This document shows, in pieces, positions 34,698 to 43,693 of a stretch of DNA of 64,000 nucleotides. The translations under genes and the position numbers were made by a program. Position 1 is the first letter of the stretch; each line of letters opens with the position of its first letter. Location: the NCBI GenBank assembly GCA_041671045.1, contig JBAZCF010000001.1, forward strand, positions 434,001 to 498,000, written 5' to 3'. The DNA comes from Parachlamydiales bacterium (GTDB taxonomy: Bacteria; Chlamydiota; Chlamydiia; Chlamydiales; JABDDJ01). Below the pieces are notes generated by a model, which had not been told where the DNA came from, did not search any database, and worked only from the letters and a program-made list of their open reading frames with translations.

Positions 34698-36110
34698 ATG
34701 TCTGAAACTAATATATCTCAATCTCAAAGCATCTACAACACGTCTAATATTACTTCATGGTCAACGGCAAAACCTTCTTCTTCATCACCCGGTGAAAAGG
34801 GTTCTTTCATTGGTAGAAACGCCACAGTTCAAAGTGGAACAACGCCTCCATCTGTGCAAGACGCATTGAAACATAATATACAAGATTCCAGTAATAATTC
34901 AGCCCCCTTAACAGAGAGGCATCATCTATCCGAAGGTTCTGCACGTCCGGAAACAGATGCTAAAGTCCCTAATGCTGCTGCGTGGACTGAGGCAAGAACT
35001 CACACAACGACACCTCACGCCAAAATTGCTATGGGAGCCCAACGGACAGAAAAGTTCCAACAAAAGCAAGCAAGCAATCAAGTGCAACTTCAAAGGGTTG
35101 TTAAAGAGACTGTAGCTAGCGAACAAAGTTACCGTAACGATTTGGATGATCTCCTAGGATATTTTGATGTGAGCCTCAATGACCCTCAATTTGATGCAGA
35201 CTTAGCAAAATTTAATGCCGAATTGAAAAATATAGATCCTGAAGCCAAGCCTCTTACCCGTGAAGATATTTCAGGAGCAAAACAGAACTATCAAGAAGCG
35301 AGAGAAACTTCCCAAGCGATGCAGGCTCTTATGCCAAAAGAAAATATGAGCGACACCAGCTTTATTACCGGTAAAGAATTTATGCAGACTTTTTCCTCCA
35401 TGGCTCAAACGGGGGCTGGCCAGGTTGTCTTGGGATACGAGACCAAGCATATTCATATCGGTTCATTTTTAAGATCTCAACCTTCAGTACAGTCGCATAT
35501 CAAAGGTATAGAGGCAGAAAGACAAGCTGCTAATCAGACAGAAGCGACTGATGGAGGGCGAAAAGCTTTAACAAAAGAACCAACAGCGATAACACACCAA
35601 CCTATCCAAAGGATGACTAAATATCAACTACTTGCGAGAGAGATGGCTAAAAATAGCCCAGAGAACAGTGCTATCATTAAAAGTCGTATTGGCGATATCG
35701 AAAGTGTCGTAGATCAGCTTAATGTTGTTAATTCGGTAAAGGATTTACAAAGTTCCGCTGAAGGAATTACAAAAGGTGGCGCTAAAGAAAATGTATGGAC
35801 CAAATTTACTACAGCCCTCACCCAACTGGGTCAAAGTAAGTTGTATAAAGAAAATGCGGACTTTAAAAATAAAATTAATTCTCAAGTAAATATGGTTTAT
35901 CGACATAATTTAGAGAATCTTTCTAAAGGCGGTTTTTTCCATAGGATAGCCTTAAAGTTAGAATTAGCTTTTGGTTCATTAACGAAACAAGAATTTAAAG
36001 ATAATGTGGAATATCAAATTAATTTTATACAAAAATCAGGTATTACAGGTAACACTGATTCTGAACTATTTAGAAAGGCTAGAGAAGAAACCGAAAAATT
36101 GCTTTCTTGA
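34698..36110 (+). CDS. Putative secreted RhoGEF with Dbl-homology (DH) domain
   Basis: Second paralogue, 470 residues. After a long Ser/Thr/Asn-rich N-terminus (1-130) comes a eukaryotic-type DH domain: conserved region 1 at ETVASEQSYRNDL (137-149, with invariant Glu142) and conserved region 3 at PIQRMTKYQLLAREMAKNSP (302-321; eukaryotic DH proteins read P-V/I-Q-R-I/M-T/S-R/K-Y-P-L-L-L). These are the two Rho-binding surfaces. Residues about 350-470 are the shared C-terminal domain (GGFFHRIALKLELAFG, DNVEYQINFIQK). DH domains activate Rho GTPases by GDP release; known bacterial RhoGEFs (SopE, WxxxE group) are structurally unrelated. TATAAT at 34661-34666 may be its -10. Host target is inferred. 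Confidence 0.8.
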   Translation: MSETNISQSQSIYNTSNITSWSTAKPSSSSPGEKGSFIGRNATVQSGTTPPSVQDALKHNIQDSSNNSAPLTERHHLSEGSARPETDAKVPNAAAWTEARTHTTTPHAKIAMGAQRTEKFQQKQASNQVQLQRVVKETVASEQSYRNDLDDLLGYFDVSLNDPQFDADLAKFNAELKNIDPEAKPLTREDISGAKQNYQEARETSQAMQALMPKENMSDTSFITGKEFMQTFSSMAQTGAGQVVLGYETKHIHIGSFLRSQPSVQSHIKGIEAERQAANQTEATDGGRKALTKEPTAITHQPIQRMTKYQLLAREMAKNSPENSAIIKSRIGDIESVVDQLNVVNSVKDLQSSAEGITKGGAKENVWTKFTTALTQLGQSKLYKENADFKNKINSQVNMVYRHNLENLSKGGFFHRIALKLELAFGSLTKQEFKDNVEYQINFIQKSGITGNTDSELFRKAREETEKLLS

Positions 36111-36198
36111 TAAATTTAATTAATTATTAAATTAATTATTTACTGTTTAATGATTTAGTTGTAACCTAATAATAGGAATTGTTATTAAAGAGGTTATT

Positions 36199-37686
36199 AT
36201 GGGAGAGACTCAAAGAAGTTCAACCGAAAGCACCCAGCACCTTTGGGGTTCTAACATAAATTCCGAAACAACAGAATCCAAGCAGACCGAAGATCCGAGA
36301 ATGAGTAGGATTTTAGATCAAGCTATAGATAATTTTTATCAGCTGGCTACTCCTCGTCCCACATCCGGAAAAGTCACTCAACAAACCTCCGACCCACAGA
36401 CCGAAAGAATCGCTCATGTTGCTTCTCCATTGACACCACGGGGTAAAGCGATTGAAGAGTCTGTCAATGTTGCCGTACGCAATGAAGAATTTTTTGGAAA
36501 ATCGATGGATGGGATGACAAAGATTCTTAACCTTTGTGCTAACGATGTGGAAAAAAATAAAGATGGAATGAAAAATAAACTGGCAGACTTCAATAAACGT
36601 CAAATAGCTAAAAACCCTAATTTCAAACCCTTTACAAGTCAAGAATTTAGAATGGTAGGAAGCAACTTTGCGGCTGCAGCAACCCTTTCTAAAGAATTAA
36701 GTAGTAAGCTGGAGAATGCCAAAACTCCACAAGATAAAGTACTAGTTTTACGCGATAGAGAAACGACAGCTTATAATGGCATATTGCATGGCGCTGAACT
36801 TTCGAAGGAACGTTCCAATGTGATGATGGAATTCTTAAATGAAAGAAAACGAGTAGGGGAGTTTGTTTCGAAAAACTCTTTACCGCCCGCTGGAACAATG
36901 TTAAGAGCTCCCAGAGCTCATTTAGAATCTCATGTTAAAACTCTTAACCATTTAAGTTCCGTTTCTGAAGGAAATGACGCTGCAATATTAAAGTTAGCAG
37001 CTAATGATATGAGCAAGGAACTGGGAGAATTGGATGATGCTAAGACTGAACGGGAAAGTAAGCTAAATCAGTATAACGACAAAATTAATACTCAAAAAGA
37101 TAAGCTTGACTCTGCAAGATCTGAAGGAAAGACTATTGAGGATTTGTTAAGCAGACCCATCACCCTTCCCGATATACCTGAATTAGACGACACTGATGAC
37201 AATACCCCTTTCGACTTTAAAACAATATTATCCTTTGAAGAAGGTACACCCACGGTAAACGATACACCCAAGCCAGATACAGGTAAATCTGTTGAAGCAG
37301 ATCTTAAAAAGAGTGCGGTTGAGCTTGAAAGCAAGGGTATGGGCAAGAAAACCTGGGAAAGTTTCAAAGATAATCTGGATAAGTTGTACGAGAAAGGAAA
37401 TATTAACAATCTGCCTAACGATGTGAAAAAGGACATTTCTAAGGGCTTTCTCGCAAATCTTAAAATCTTAGGCAAAAAAGAAAATAGTGGTTTCTTTGGC
37501 AGGCTTGGTTTGATTGCGATGCGTGCTACACACGGTATATTCAAGTCGGATAGAAAAAATTTCGAAGCTTCGGTTAATCACCAAGTTAATTTTATCAAAA
37601 CGAATAATCCGTCATTATCAGCAGCAGAAATGAAGATCTTAAATGAAGCAGAGATTACGCGTGATAAGATCCTAGGAAGAAGATAA
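36199..37686 (+). CDS. Effector-like paralogue 3 (degenerate RhoGEF-like region plus shared C-terminal domain)
   Basis: Third paralogue, 495 residues, with an RBS (AGAGG) six bases before ATG 36199. N-terminus is Ser/Thr/Gln-rich. Residues about 90-260 follow the DH-like layout: SVNVAVRNEEFFGKSMDGMT in place of conserved region 1, DFNKRQIAKNPNFKPFTSQE aligning with paralogue 1, and LRAPRAHLESHVKTLNHLSS where the PIQRMTKY helix should be, so key Gln/Arg contacts are lost. A coiled-coil and acidic Pro-rich segment (about 280-370) follows. The shared C-terminal domain lies at 375-495 (KKTWESFKDNLDKLYEKG, SGFFGRLGLIAMRATHG, SVNHQVNFIK). It ends at a strong terminator. Role unknown; likely secreted. 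Confidence 0.72.
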   Translation: MGETQRSSTESTQHLWGSNINSETTESKQTEDPRMSRILDQAIDNFYQLATPRPTSGKVTQQTSDPQTERIAHVASPLTPRGKAIEESVNVAVRNEEFFGKSMDGMTKILNLCANDVEKNKDGMKNKLADFNKRQIAKNPNFKPFTSQEFRMVGSNFAAAATLSKELSSKLENAKTPQDKVLVLRDRETTAYNGILHGAELSKERSNVMMEFLNERKRVGEFVSKNSLPPAGTMLRAPRAHLESHVKTLNHLSSVSEGNDAAILKLAANDMSKELGELDDAKTERESKLNQYNDKINTQKDKLDSARSEGKTIEDLLSRPITLPDIPELDDTDDNTPFDFKTILSFEEGTPTVNDTPKPDTGKSVEADLKKSAVELESKGMGKKTWESFKDNLDKLYEKGNINNLPNDVKKDISKGFLANLKILGKKENSGFFGRLGLIAMRATHGIFKSDRKNFEASVNHQVNFIKTNNPSLSAAEMKILNEAEITRDKILGRR

Positions 37687-37700
37687 CCTGTCTTATTTAA

Positions 37701-37770
37701 GCATATCCCTAGCTTGGGATTGAAGCGGCTTTACCGTTACAGTCCCAAGCTAGGGATATGCTTTTTTTTT
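37701..37770. terminator. Strong terminator between effector-like gene 3 and ybaB
   Basis: A perfect 19-bp stem, arms at 37701-37719 and 37743-37761 (GCATATCCCTAGCTTGGGA and its complement), with a 23-base loop and nine T residues at 37762-37770 on the plus strand. It marks the end of the inserted effector block and separates it from minus-strand ybaB-dnaX. The minus-strand side has fewer T residues. Confidence 0.95.
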
Positions 37771-37782
37771 ACTTCGAAATCT

Positions 37783-38130
37783 CTATCCGCCAAGTCCTTT
37801 CAGCAAGCTTCCCAAGTCAGGCATGCCTGGAATATTCGGGAGTCCGGGAATACTGCCCAGATCTTTCGGAATATCTTTATCCAGTTTTTCCGTTGCATCA
37901 TTGAAAGCAGCTTTAATCAAGTCTTCTAATCCCTCGATATCTTCAGGATCGACACACTGCGGGTTGATCTTTAAAGATTTAATCTTATGGCTGCCTGTAA
38001 GTATCACTTCTACCAAGCCGTTACCGGCTTGGCCGCGCACTTCTTTTGATACCATGTCTTTTTGCATTTCGCTGAACTGTTCTTGCAGCAGGCGGGCTTG
38101 TTTTTTCTTTTTTGAAAATCCTGATCCCAT
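37783..38130 (-). CDS. ybaB: YbaB/EbfC nucleoid-associated protein
   Basis: This small DNA-binding protein (115 residues) is made in a pair with dnaX in many bacteria. The family core is visible: Gln/Lys-rich helix QEQFSEMQKDMVSKE, then VRGQAGNGLVEVILTGSHKI, INPQCVDPEDIEGLEDLI and AFNDATEKLDKD. The C-terminus is Gly/Pro/Leu-rich (GLPNIPGMPDLGSLLKG). It lies 16 bases downstream of dnaX on the same strand, in the standard dnaX-ybaB order. Chlamydial EbfC has been studied as a nucleoid protein; DNA binding here is inferred from the family. Confidence 0.92.
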   Translation of the reverse strand: MGSGFSKKKKQARLLQEQFSEMQKDMVSKEVRGQAGNGLVEVILTGSHKIKSLKINPQCVDPEDIEGLEDLIKAAFNDATEKLDKDIPKDLGSIPGLPNIPGMPDLGSLLKGLGG

Positions 38131-38146
38131 AATGAATCTTCCTAGG

Positions 38147-39574
38147 TTAAGGCGATGTCTGCCGGTTGATTTTTTTAATTTGTACTGTGCCTTCTAATTC
38201 GACGGCAGTGAATTGTAATAGCGTGTCATAACGGTGCTGAGGCATTTCGGGCGTTGTGTCTTGGCGGATAGGCACAACTTTGGTTTCCGGTTCGCGTAGG
38301 GGTGCAGCTTCTTGTGCTACAGGGGCGGGTGTAGGCATAGCAGGAGGCTGTGGTGGCGCTATGGGGGCTGGCGTCGGTAAAGGGGAGTGTTGTGTAAGCT
38401 GCTGTTGCTGCTGCTGCGGAGTGCCTAAGCGGGATTCTAGCTCTGCCAAACGACGGATGAGAGCATCGACCGGAACGCGGTGGTGTGAACGGAGAAATTT
38501 AAGTAGCAGCGCTTCTAGTGCAAAGCGTGGGGAAGGGGCGAACCGGATATCATTCTGGGCGGTAGTAAGTTCTTCCAGCAGCGACATGCACTGTTCTACG
38601 GAATAGAGTTTTGCCGTTTCATTGTAAGCTTCCCTTTCGGCATCAGGAAGCGAGATAGAGGCTGGTATAGCAGTGTTGAGCTTGATCAGCAAGATGGTGC
38701 GGACGTGTTCACAAAGCATTTCGATAAAATGGACGAAGTCTTTGCCTTCGTTAAATAGCTGCTCGGTGACGCGGAAGACGGCGGCGTAGTCGCCTGCTTT
38801 ACCTGCGCGGTCCAAGGCAAAAAGTGTTTCGCGCGGCATAATACCCAGGATGTTTGTGACGGCATGGGTGGTGAGTGAACCTTGCTGGAAGGCAATGATT
38901 TGGTCGAGAAGCGATTCAGCATCGCGGAGGCCGCCTTCAGCCCTTTTGGCGATAAGGCGCAGAGCTTCCGAGTCTGCTTGGACGTTTAGGAGGGTGCAGA
39001 TGTGCTGCAGCTTTCCAAGGATTGTGTCGAGGGGGATACGGTTGAGGTTGAAGCGCTGGCAGCGGCTGAGGATAGTAGGAAGGACTTTATGCGGTTCGGT
39101 CGTTGCAAAGAGGAATTTGACTTTTGGCGGCGGCTCTTCCAATGTTTTAAGCAGAGCGTTAAATGCTTCCTTCGTCAGCATATGCACTTCGTCGATAATA
39201 TAGATCTTGTATTTTCCGGTGGCGGGAGCATAGCCGACGGTTTCGTTGATTTGGCGGACATCGTCGATGCCGCGGTGGGATGCGCCGTCGATCTCAAGCA
39301 CGTCGATGCTGGTGCTGTTGGCGATTTCGCGGCAAGAGGGGCACTCATTGCAGGGCTCAAAGTCGGATGTAGGATGGGCGCAGTTCAATGCTTTAGCAAA
39401 AACGCGCGCAAGGGTGGTTTTTCCTGTACCGCGTGATCCGCAGAAGAGGTAGGCGGAGGCCAATCTTTCTTTGGAGATAGCGTTTTTAAGCGTGGTGACA
39501 ATCGCTGTTTGTCCGAGGACTTCAGCAAAAGTCTGCGGTCTGAAGCGGCGTGCGATAACTTGATATTCAGGCAT
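38147..39574 (-). CDS. dnaX: DNA polymerase III subunit gamma/tau
   Basis: DnaX is the clamp-loader ATPase of the replicase. From ATG 39574 (MPEYQVIARRFRPQTFAEV) the 475 residues show Walker A GSRGTGKTTLARVFAKAL, a zinc site CNECPSCREI with a first Cys upstream (NCAHP), the DEVHM Walker B and the SRC sensor (LSRCQRFN). The C-terminal part has a polyGln/Pro linker (about 395-440) and a short tail, so full-length tau-specific domains IV-V are largely absent. An upstream in-frame ATG at 39604 is less likely. It is followed by ybaB. Confidence 0.94.
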   Translation of the reverse strand: MPEYQVIARRFRPQTFAEVLGQTAIVTTLKNAISKERLASAYLFCGSRGTGKTTLARVFAKALNCAHPTSDFEPCNECPSCREIANSTSIDVLEIDGASHRGIDDVRQINETVGYAPATGKYKIYIIDEVHMLTKEAFNALLKTLEEPPPKVKFLFATTEPHKVLPTILSRCQRFNLNRIPLDTILGKLQHICTLLNVQADSEALRLIAKRAEGGLRDAESLLDQIIAFQQGSLTTHAVTNILGIMPRETLFALDRAGKAGDYAAVFRVTEQLFNEGKDFVHFIEMLCEHVRTILLIKLNTAIPASISLPDAEREAYNETAKLYSVEQCMSLLEELTTAQNDIRFAPSPRFALEALLLKFLRSHHRVPVDALIRRLAELESRLGTPQQQQQQLTQHSPLPTPAPIAPPQPPAMPTPAPVAQEAAPLREPETKVVPIRQDTTPEMPQHRYDTLLQFTAVELEGTVQIKKINRQTSP

Positions 39575-39683
39575 TGTTCTGCATTTCCCGGGGTGGCTCC
39601 CCAAATTTTACTATAAAAGGACAAAAGACGAAAAGGACAATCCCTGAATTACGAATACAAATAAGGAACTTGCGGCGACCGCC

Positions 39684-40658
39684 TTAAGTTAGAGCCTTCC
39701 AAGCATGCTTGACCATGACATCCAACGCGGGATATTTTGGTTCCCAGCTTAGCGCTGCGCGTGCTTTGGAGGCATCGGCCAGCAAGATTGGGGGATCTCC
39801 GGCACGTCTAGGTCCCCAAGTAATGTCTAGTGGAATCTTCGTCACCTTTTGGATGGAGTTTAAAACTTCCAAAACAGAGAAGCCATTGCCATTGCCCAGG
39901 TTATAAATCATGGAAGGGCTGCCATTGAGCAGTTTTTCCATCGCGAGCAGGTGTGCGTCAGCAAGGTCCATCACGTGAATGTAGTCGCGAATGCAGGTGC
40001 CGTCAGGAGTGTCGTAGTTGCTACCGAAGAGGGTTGCTTTGGGGGTGTTATTTCTTAAGTTTTTTAGTACAAGAGGGATAAGGTTATTTTCGGTCTGACG
40101 GATAATTTTAATTTGACCGTCCGGATCGCCCCCCGCAGCATTGAAATAGCGCAGGGCACAGAATGTGAATTTTTTAGAGGATTGTCCGCAGTCGATAAGG
40201 AGATCTTCCATCGTTTTCTTTGTTTCCCCGTAGGGATTGATGGGTTTGCAGGGATGGGATTCGTTGAGCGGAATGTATTCGGGGATACCATAAACAGCGG
40301 CAGATGATGAGAAAATCAAAGGGCAGGGGCGCGAAACAGTCAATTCTTCCAGCAGATGAATGGTATTTATGACATTTTCGCGATAATATTTTAGAGGGTT
40401 TGCTACAGATTCGCCCACATCCGTCAACGCAGCAAAATGCATAACTGCATCAAAATTGTGCTCATCCAAAATTTTTTTTATGGCTGAACGGTCGGCTAAA
40501 TCGCCTTGAATAAAGGTACCTTTTATTACAGCGGAACGGTTGCCGCGACTCAGATTATCAAAGACTACCGTAGAGTAACCGGCCTCATTCAGCCTTTTAT
40601 TTACATGGGATCCGATGAATCCCGCTCCGCCAATAATGAGTATTTCTCCCTTAGTCAT
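39684..40658 (-). CDS. galE: UDP-glucose 4-epimerase
   Basis: GalE interconverts UDP-glucose and UDP-galactose using bound NAD. From ATG 40658, chosen because AAGGGG lies seven bases before it and an earlier ATG has none, the protein has 324 residues: NAD site GGAGFIGSH at 10-18, the catalytic Ser and YxxxK in SSAAVYGIPE and NPYGETKKTMEDLL, and the sugar-binding DGTCIRDYIHVMDLADAH. This last motif is typical of GalE over dehydratases. A 4-epimerase for UDP-arabinose or UDP-GlcNAc cannot be excluded. It is divergent from the HD-domain gene. Confidence 0.92.
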   Translation of the reverse strand: MTKGEILIIGGAGFIGSHVNKRLNEAGYSTVVFDNLSRGNRSAVIKGTFIQGDLADRSAIKKILDEHNFDAVMHFAALTDVGESVANPLKYYRENVINTIHLLEELTVSRPCPLIFSSSAAVYGIPEYIPLNESHPCKPINPYGETKKTMEDLLIDCGQSSKKFTFCALRYFNAAGGDPDGQIKIIRQTENNLIPLVLKNLRNNTPKATLFGSNYDTPDGTCIRDYIHVMDLADAHLLAMEKLLNGSPSMIYNLGNGNGFSVLEVLNSIQKVTKIPLDITWGPRRAGDPPILLADASKARAALSWEPKYPALDVMVKHAWKALT

Positions 40659-40746
40659 CCGCATCCCCTTCGAGGTTCTAGTTGTCAGAATTAGTAGGTT
40701 CAGTAACAATACCGTCAATATAGACTATGCTTAGGTTGTCTGCCGA

Positions 40747-42906
40747 ATGCAAGAACATACGACGAGTGAATTCCCTAGCGATAGGGGATGGAACATAACG
40801 AAAGAACAGGGTTACTTCGACCGCAGTACCGGTGTAAAGATTCTGATTGGAGTCATATTTGCCGTTGCTTTATTTCTGTTTGTCCATTTTCGGGAGGTGA
40901 GGGTCGAGGTGTTGGAACTCGATAGCATAGCCCCTGGATTTACTGTTTCCCAAGTAGATTTTGATTTCTTAGACCAGGATGCCACAGTTATCCTGAAAGA
41001 AGAAGCTGTGCGGGACATTGGCAAGATTTATCTGATCTCCGAAAAAGAGATCAATAGTCGCCGGTCAGAATTAGAGAATATCTTATTGCACGACCAGCAG
41101 TGGCGGACCCAGTTGCCCAAGGCGACATATGAAGATATGTACCAGGCTGCAGAGACAGTCGAAAAAATTTTGAAGCAGCTCCATCTGACAGATCCGCGCA
41201 CGATACGTAAGATGAGAAGCGCGGGATTTAATGCGGACGATTTTCTTGTTTTCAGCCCATCCGATCCCAAAAAACCTGTCATTCTTCCCGGATCCGTGTG
41301 GGCTTATGTAAAAGAGCATAGCGCTACTCTATCTAACCTTCCCTCTGATACCCTCCTATTTGCCGTTGATTTTTTTAAATCCAAGGAATGGACCTTGGAT
41401 GAGGACTTATCCACCTTTAAAAATCTGCGTGCGAATGCCCAAAGCAAGGTGAAAGATAAATATACCCATGTTGCTGCCGGTACTAAGATCATCAATCAAG
41501 GTGAGAAGGTAACAGCAAGACATAATGCAATGCTGCAAGCAATGAAGAAATCGATGAACGACAGCAGAAACCTCTGGCACCCTGCCACACTTTTTGCAAG
41601 CGCTCTTTTGACGTTCTTATTGCTTGGGGTTTCCGCAGCTTTTTTCCAGATGAATTATCCCCAAGTGATTGCTTCCAACACCAAATTATGCCTTGTTATC
41701 ACTATCTTATTGATTACTCTGCTGATTTCCAAAGCGACGGAATTCCTGCTGCTTAACAGCAAGTCTAATTTGATCGAATTGATGCGCTATCCTATTTTGG
41801 TTCCTTTTGCAGCTATCATGCTGGCAAGCTTGATGAATGGCGGAATCGCAACCTATGCCGCAGGATTTCTGACAGTAGTCTTTTCTTTGGCTTTAGCCTT
41901 TGATAGACAAGGATTCATGCTGCTGAACTTAGCCGCAGCACTAGTGGCAATCATGTGTACTAGGTCGCTGCATCGCAGGAAAGAGATTTTTATTGTCTGC
42001 GGCAAGGCTTGGCTTGTATGTGTGCTAGTGCTGACCGCATTCTATTTCTACCAGCACACCTCTGTCGGTTTTACTCTTCTTACCGATATCGCAAGCTCCG
42101 GCTTGTGCATGTTGATTACCGGAGTGATGGTTGTAGGCTTATTGCCGCTATTGGAAAGCGGATTCCACATCATGACCGATGTGTCATTAATGGAATATAT
42201 GGACCCCAACTCAGACCTTCTGCGTCGCTTAAGTTTGGAAGCCCCTGGAACATACCAACACTCTGTTCTCGTGGGGAACCTAGCTGAAGCGGCTGCTTTG
42301 GCCATCGGGGCTAATGGTCTTTTTTGCCGTGTTTCCACCCTATATCATGATATCGGTAAAATGACGACTCCGCTATACTTTACTGAGAATCAACAAGGCG
42401 GTTTTAATATCCATCAATTGCTCACCCCCAAAGAGTCTGCCCAGGTGATCATCGCACACGTCAGTGAAGGTGTGGCCATGGCGCGTAAAGCGGGACTTCC
42501 TGAACAATTTATTGATATCATCAAACAACATCATGGCACGCAATTGGTTTTCTACTTCTTCAATAAGGAAGTAGAAAAAAATGATGGCGATCCCTCTTTA
42601 GTCGATGAAAAAGAATTCCGTTATGGCGGGCCCAAGCCGAAAAGTAGGGAATCCGCCATTATTATGTTGGCCGATACCCTAGAAGCGGCTTCCCGCTCTT
42701 TAGATGTCGTCAACGCAGATACATTGACGGCCTTGGCAAACCGTTTAGTAAAAGAAAAAGCAGATGATGGGCAACTAGACGAATGTCTATTGACCTTTGA
42801 AGAGCTGTCTATTGTTAAGGAAACTTTAGTGAAAAACTTATTAGCCTCCGGGCACACCCGCGTGAAATATCCTACCCGCTTTGTTAAAGGGGCGGAAGAT
42901 GCATGA
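40747..42906 (+). CDS. pgpH: 7TM-HD family phosphohydrolase, PgpH-type c-di-AMP phosphodiesterase
   Basis: The protein (719 residues) has a signal-anchor helix (about 30-46), an extracytoplasmic domain (50-270), seven membrane helices (about 275-475) and a cytoplasmic HD domain. The HD core matches PgpH: YQHSVLVGNLAEAAALAIGA, STLYHDIGKM (HD pair 534-535), FTENQQGG and IIKQHHGTQLVFYFF with the downstream His/Asp ligands. PgpH degrades the second messenger c-di-AMP to pApA; Chlamydiae make c-di-AMP, which triggers host STING in C. trachomatis. The extracytoplasmic domain probably senses an unknown signal. It overlaps the SDR start by 8 bases and heads a likely three-gene unit with the SDR and helicase. 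Confidence 0.9.
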   Translation: MQEHTTSEFPSDRGWNITKEQGYFDRSTGVKILIGVIFAVALFLFVHFREVRVEVLELDSIAPGFTVSQVDFDFLDQDATVILKEEAVRDIGKIYLISEKEINSRRSELENILLHDQQWRTQLPKATYEDMYQAAETVEKILKQLHLTDPRTIRKMRSAGFNADDFLVFSPSDPKKPVILPGSVWAYVKEHSATLSNLPSDTLLFAVDFFKSKEWTLDEDLSTFKNLRANAQSKVKDKYTHVAAGTKIINQGEKVTARHNAMLQAMKKSMNDSRNLWHPATLFASALLTFLLLGVSAAFFQMNYPQVIASNTKLCLVITILLITLLISKATEFLLLNSKSNLIELMRYPILVPFAAIMLASLMNGGIATYAAGFLTVVFSLALAFDRQGFMLLNLAAALVAIMCTRSLHRRKEIFIVCGKAWLVCVLVLTAFYFYQHTSVGFTLLTDIASSGLCMLITGVMVVGLLPLLESGFHIMTDVSLMEYMDPNSDLLRRLSLEAPGTYQHSVLVGNLAEAAALAIGANGLFCRVSTLYHDIGKMTTPLYFTENQQGGFNIHQLLTPKESAQVIIAHVSEGVAMARKAGLPEQFIDIIKQHHGTQLVFYFFNKEVEKNDGDPSLVDEKEFRYGGPKPKSRESAIIMLADTLEAASRSLDVVNADTLTALANRLVKEKADDGQLDECLLTFEELSIVKETLVKNLLASGHTRVKYPTRFVKGAEDA

Positions 42907-43693
42907 TCTGGTCTTTATCACAGGCGCTTCCTCCGGTATCGGAGCAGCTCTTGTCCGTTTGATCGCAGCACAGAAAATCGCTTTAATCTTGACAGGCCGT
43001 AATGAAACAGAACTTAGTCATCTGGCTGAGGAAGCTAAAAGCCTGGGCGCACCCTCAGTAGAATTCTTTGCTGCCGATCTGGCGACAAAAGAAGGCATTC
43101 ATAGTGCCCAAGAGTCTATCCGTACGCATGCACCCGATCTGGTGATCAATAATGCAGGCTTTGGCCTCTATGGCGATGTGGCGCTGCTCGACCTTGAAAA
43201 ACAGCAAGCGATCATTGACGTGAATGTTTCCGCTACCTTCGAACTTTCGGCCGTTGCCGTTAAAACACTTCTGGAGCGTGAGAAAGAAGGGGTTATCATG
43301 AACATCTCTTCGATGGCAGCATTCCCACCGTTTCCGGGATTTGCCGCATACTCAGCTTCAAAGCAGTTTGTCAATCATTTTTCCCTTTGCCTTGACTATG
43401 AAGTCAGAAGCAAAGACATCCGCGTTCTGGTGGCCTGTCCAGGAGTAGTCCACAGTAAGTTTAGGGAACGCGCCGGCGGTGCTCCCACAACCGCACAATC
43501 CCCCGGCGTGATGACCCCCGAATATGCTGCCCAACAAATTTGGTGGCAGATAAAAAAGAAAAAAAAATTACATATATTTAATTGGCGTTATCGTTTTTTA
43601 GTTTGGATGACAAGAATTCTGCCCAACGCAATCATAGCGGGCCTGCTGCATCAAGTCGTTCAAGCTCTTAATGGCCATACAGAGGATGAATGA
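42899..43693 (+). CDS. Short-chain dehydrogenase/reductase
   Basis: Classical SDR of 264 residues: cofactor motif TGASSGIG (8-15), NNAGFG (about 87-92), catalytic Ser in MNISSMAAF and YSASK (Tyr and Lys). The Arg in LILTGRNETEL after the second strand fits NADP(H) preference. From about 230 a hydrophobic C-terminus (RFLVWMTRILPNAIIAGLLH) suggests membrane association, as in DltE/YqjQ-type oxidoreductases. ATG 42899 is the likely start, with AAAGGGG seven bases upstream, in an overlap with pgpH. Its stop overlaps the helicase start (ATGA). Substrate unknown. Confidence 0.88.
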   Translation: MHDLVFITGASSGIGAALVRLIAAQKIALILTGRNETELSHLAEEAKSLGAPSVEFFAADLATKEGIHSAQESIRTHAPDLVINNAGFGLYGDVALLDLEKQQAIIDVNVSATFELSAVAVKTLLEREKEGVIMNISSMAAFPPFPGFAAYSASKQFVNHFSLCLDYEVRSKDIRVLVACPGVVHSKFRERAGGAPTTAQSPGVMTPEYAAQQIWWQIKKKKKLHIFNWRYRFLVWMTRILPNAIIAGLLHQVVQALNGHTEDE

